The position numbers and the translations under genes were made by a program. The notes beneath the pieces are model-generated. The model worked only from the letters and a program-made list of their open reading frames with translations. It searched no databases and had not been told where the DNA came from. Shown in pieces: positions 5,152-8,112 of a stretch of DNA of 8,112 bases. Position 1 is the first letter of the stretch. Every line of letters starts with the position of its first letter. This DNA comes from an uncultured Eubacteriales bacterium (GTDB lineage: Bacteria; Bacillota; Clostridia; Oscillospirales; CAG-272): the NCBI GenBank assembly GCA_934446485.1, contig CAKSEM010000060.1:1-8112 (forward strand). The letters are read 5' to 3'.

Positions 5152-8031
5152 ATGAAGAGACTGATAAGCGTGCTGCTTGCAGCCGTGCTGCTGCTCGGCA
5201 TCGCGGTTATACCGACGACGGCTGACGGGCGTCCGCTTCCGTTTACGGATGTCGGTACCGAGTGGTTCTGCGACGACGTATACTTTGTATACGACTGCGG
5301 CCTTATGAAGGGCATGACCCCGACGACATTTGAACCTGATACGAATATGTCGCGGGCGATGTTTGTGACGGTGATGGGACGCCTTTATTACAACGGACTG
5401 AGTGAGGACGACGATTTTGTGTGCGCGGATTTCTCCGACGTACAGCAGAATTCGTGGTATGCACGTTGGGTAAGCTGGGCGTTTGAAAACGGAATCGTCA
5501 GGGGATATGAGGACGGTACATTCAGACCCGATGCAGCCGTAAGCCGTCAGGAGGCAGCGACCATTCTTGCACGTTATCTCGACACGTGCGGGCCGCTTCT
5601 CGATTATTCTCAGAATACCGATGTGAAATTTGCGGATGCCGAAGAGATCGCGGGCTGGGCCGAGCTGTCGGTAGAGAAACTCGTGCGTTTCGGCCTCTTC
5701 CGCGGAGATGACCGCGGACGCTTTAATCCGGACTCCAACCTGACGCGTGCTGAATGTGCAGCGCTGTTCACACGGCTTTACGAGCCTCTGATAGACATTG
5801 CCAATGCGGGCCGCACGGTGACGGCATACGGCTTGATCAACCGTCCCGAATCGGTGTACAGCAATATGGATTCCGAACTGTCGGAAGACGGGTCGCTGCC
5901 AGTCATGAAATTTACGCCGCACGAATATTACAATGCGCCGTGGTATATCGGAATGAACGTATTTGAGACCGATATAAGTTCGTTGGCACTGGAGTATGTC
6001 AAGGTGTGCTATAAGGCAGATTCTGTGACGGATCCGTATATGACCGTAACTTCTCCGGTTCTTGAAAGCGGCAAGGTGCTGCCGGTCAGCGTGGGAGAAG
6101 AGGACGGATACGTGACTGCCCTGTTCCGCCTCGGAGATTTGGTGCGTCAGCACAGGATAAACTACTTCGATGCCGAGAATCCGTATGCGAACAGCTCAAC
6201 TACGGCATTAAAGCGGCTCAACATACGATCGCTCTATAACACATATCTGAAATTTGCGGTATATCCGTTCGGCGACGATGTGACTGAAGCGGAGGTCCTG
6301 TATTTCGGCTTCTTCCCTGATGAGAACGCGGCTCTTGAATATACGGCAAAATCTGATGAGAGTTTTGCGAAGGGCGAGCGTGACGAATACCCCGAACCGG
6401 ATATCCGCGAGGCGGACGGTGCGGTGCTTTCAAGATACCGAGATGCCATGTCACGCCGCGAGGCGGAGATCCGCGGGACGGACAGTGCTGTAACGCCTGA
6501 CGACGTTTCGGGCAAGGTGTACTATGTCTCATCGCTCAGAGGTGACGACTCAAACGACGGACTCTCTCCCGACCGTCCGTATAAGACAATTGAGGCTCTT
6601 TACAAATTCTTCGGCAGTGAAAAACTGTGCAAACTGAGACGCGGTGACGGGGTGTTCTTTGAACGCGGAAGCGTCTTTTATTCCTCACCCCGCTTTGCTA
6701 CACGCTGGTCGGGTGATCAGACGCTGCCTCTGCCCGACGGGGTGACCGTAGGAGCCTACGGCACCGGCGAAAAACCGATCTTTACGACGGCTCTCGACCT
6801 TGACGGATCGAAAGATTGGAGAAAGACGGATTACGAGAACGTTTGGGTTCTCGGTGACGATCTTATGGGCAAAGATGACGCCCCCGGATACTGCGATGTC
6901 GGAAACGTAGTCGTCTATGATAAGTCGGGCGGCGTAGGCTTCGGTGTAAAGGTCATCCCGACGAATCCGGCAGATCCGTATGCGGAAGGCTCTGTGACTT
7001 GGGGTATCGGTGAGGTGTCGAACGGCTTTGAGACGTTTGTGAATGAGTCGGTCGAGTGTAAAGATCCGTCCGTTGTCAAGCACAATCTTGAGTTCTTCCA
7101 CGATTATACGACGGGAAAGCTCTATATGTACTGTGACCTCGGAAATCCCGCAGAGGTATATGACCGTGTTATCATTGTGAAGCGCGGAACAATCGTTCCG
7201 TCAAGCGGTGTTGATGTGACGATTGACAATATTACGATGGCATACTGCGGAAATCACGGACTTGATATAGGCGATGCATCTAATTTCAGAGTGCAGAACT
7301 GCACATTTGAGTGGATCGGCGGTTCGATACAGGGTTCAAACGATTTCGACGGCTCTTACGGCAGCGTGGTGCGCTACGGAAACGGATTCCAGAACTGGGC
7401 TAACGGTGACGGGATGTATGTGGAAAACTGCCTGTTCTATCAGATTTACGACGGTGCCTGCAGCACGCAGGTTTCGTGGGCTGACATCAGCATTATCAAC
7501 GATTTCTACGTGAACAACTGTGTATTCATCGATTCAAATTCTCCGATCGAGATATGGAATCTTGCTCACGAAGAGGTCAGCGCGAACGTTGTGATCTCGA
7601 ACAACTACTTTATGAACGAGCCTGTCGGACACCGCTTCGGCGCACAACGTCTCGACGGCGGCGGACATCGTCTTGATTATAGGAATTCGAGCTTTATCTG
7701 TCTGTCAAGCCTTGATCTCATTACACACGACAGATTTATCGTGGAGAACAATGTGTTCTTTATGGATAACAGCAAGGTGTACGGCGGGCGGCAATTTCTG
7801 TATCGCGGCGATGACAACGGAGTTGCAACGCGCAACAATGTTATGATCGGCGGTGTGTCGGGCGTTTCGGATGTGTTCCAGTCGCTCCCCGACGTTGATT
7901 TAAGAAACAGCGCGTATCCGCCGAATATGTACGACATTCGTTACAACTACTACGGCTACACGCGCGAGCACCTGAAAACATGGACCTCGCTCGGATGTGA
8001 CCGCGGCAGTATCTTCTATTTTGTGAAATAA
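5152..8031 (+). CDS. Secreted SLH-domain protein with C-terminal right-handed beta-helix (polysaccharide lyase/hydrolase-like)
   Basis: This 959-residue exported protein probably binds the cell wall through SLH domains. Residues 1-25 are a signal peptide (MKRLISVLL, hydrophobic core, TTADG). Three SLH repeats follow at about 29-80, 91-143 and 158-211, each ending in the FxPDxxxxRxE/A pattern (FEPDTNMSRAM, FRPDAAVSRQE, FNPDSNLTRAE). Residues 219-400 form a beta-rich region I cannot assign. From 455, KVYYVSSLRGDDSNDGLSPD and RPYKTIEAL are the typical opening of secreted parallel beta-helix proteins. The coils are clearest at 685-900, with repeated short strands and N/C-containing turns (FRVQNCTFEWIG, MYVENCLFYQI, FYVNNCVFID, FIVENNVFFMD). 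This fold is shared by pectate lyases, polygalacturonases and other glycan-active enzymes. The catalytic residues and substrate cannot be fixed by eye, and a binding-only role is possible. AAAGGG (5137-5142) is the ribosome binding site, nine bases before the ATG. The gene is monocistronic within view. Confidence 0.88.
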   Translation: MKRLISVLLAAVLLLGIAVIPTTADGRPLPFTDVGTEWFCDDVYFVYDCGLMKGMTPTTFEPDTNMSRAMFVTVMGRLYYNGLSEDDDFVCADFSDVQQNSWYARWVSWAFENGIVRGYEDGTFRPDAAVSRQEAATILARYLDTCGPLLDYSQNTDVKFADAEEIAGWAELSVEKLVRFGLFRGDDRGRFNPDSNLTRAECAALFTRLYEPLIDIANAGRTVTAYGLINRPESVYSNMDSELSEDGSLPVMKFTPHEYYNAPWYIGMNVFETDISSLALEYVKVCYKADSVTDPYMTVTSPVLESGKVLPVSVGEEDGYVTALFRLGDLVRQHRINYFDAENPYANSSTTALKRLNIRSLYNTYLKFAVYPFGDDVTEAEVLYFGFFPDENAALEYTAKSDESFAKGERDEYPEPDIREADGAVLSRYRDAMSRREAEIRGTDSAVTPDDVSGKVYYVSSLRGDDSNDGLSPDRPYKTIEALYKFFGSEKLCKLRRGDGVFFERGSVFYSSPRFATRWSGDQTLPLPDGVTVGAYGTGEKPIFTTALDLDGSKDWRKTDYENVWVLGDDLMGKDDAPGYCDVGNVVVYDKSGGVGFGVKVIPTNPADPYAEGSVTWGIGEVSNGFETFVNESVECKDPSVVKHNLEFFHDYTTGKLYMYCDLGNPAEVYDRVIIVKRGTIVPSSGVDVTIDNITMAYCGNHGLDIGDASNFRVQNCTFEWIGGSIQGSNDFDGSYGSVVRYGNGFQNWANGDGMYVENCLFYQIYDGACSTQVSWADISIINDFYVNNCVFIDSNSPIEIWNLAHEEVSANVVISNNYFMNEPVGHRFGAQRLDGGGHRLDYRNSSFICLSSLDLITHDRFIVENNVFFMDNSKVYGGRQFLYRGDDNGVATRNNVMIGGVSGVSDVFQSLPDVDLRNSAYPPNMYDIRYNYYGYTREHLKTWTSLGCDRGSIFYFVK

Positions 8032-8034
8032 ATT

Positions 8035-8052
8035 AAGAGGCGTGTGCCGCTT
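8035..8052 (+). other. Short hairpin after the SLH beta-helix gene without a U-tract
   Basis: AAGAGGC (8035-8041), loop GTGT, and GCCGCTT (8046-8052) can pair with one A-G mismatch. The hairpin stands 4 bases past the stop codon, where a terminator is expected. The following bases are GAACTG rather than Ts, so it may be a terminator cut by an insertion, or only a chance fold. Confidence 0.3.
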
Positions 8053-8112
8053 GAACTGCCCCAAATTGTACGGAGAGTACAAAAACAGCCTAAATGGTAG
8101 TAGATATTGAAT
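8052..8112 (+). mobile_element. Possible left terminus of an IS3-family (IS150-like) insertion sequence, truncated by window edge
   Basis: TGAACTGCCCCAAATTGTAC from 8052 resembles, from memory, the TGxACTGxCCCCAAA type ends of IS150-group elements common in Clostridia. A small dyad (TTGTAC 8066-8071, GTACAA 8077-8082) follows. No transposase is visible because the window ends 60 bases later, so the call rests on terminal resemblance alone. Confidence 0.35.

Noticed and set aside
5128..6153. 341-codon open frame on the minus strand opposite the SLH gene
   Set aside because: It lies entirely antisense to a gene with clear signal peptide and SLH domains, and its His/Arg/Ile-rich translation shows no family features. 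It is a codon-bias shadow.

Overview
The window looks like chromosomal DNA of a Gram-positive, Clostridia-type bacterium, possibly an uncultured gut or rumen Oscillospiraceae-like lineage. The evidence is a CIRCE operator in front of hrcA, AGGAG-type ribosome binding sites, sigma-A-like promoters, an S-layer-homology (SLH) surface protein and a sortase-type PxTGD wall anchor. The lineage is inferred from style and gene content, not from a marker gene. No RNA gene, CRISPR array or complete mobile element is visible.

Left part, minus strand (1-2889). The start of hrcA, the heat-shock repressor, runs off the left edge, with its promoter and CIRCE operator upstream (517-583). A 28-bp perfect hairpin (661-720) separates it from a two-gene operon: glycerate kinase (1454-2614), then a small alpha/beta hydrolase (726-1442). 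That operon has a candidate extended -10 promoter near 2784-2792, just downstream of the terminator of the next gene.

Middle part (2890-3933). A small XRE-family DNA-binding protein (minus) and a SLOG/DUF1273-family protein (plus) are divergently transcribed from a shared 216-bp region. That region contains a near-consensus promoter for the SLOG gene and a 14-bp direct repeat that is a good candidate operator. This pair is the most plausible little-studied regulatory module in the window.

Right part, plus strand (3934-8112). Two secreted surface proteins follow, each with its own strong promoter. The first (4082-4969) has a signal peptide, a predicted beta-rich ectodomain and a C-terminal APQTGD sorting signal, and ends at a UUCG-loop terminator. 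The second (5152-8031) is a 959-residue protein with a signal peptide, three SLH repeats, an unassigned middle region and a large right-handed beta-helix. The two could act together at the envelope on polysaccharide, but they have separate promoters and are anchored differently. Downstream of 8031 the sequence resembles the end of an IS3-family insertion sequence, and the window stops before any transposase can be seen.
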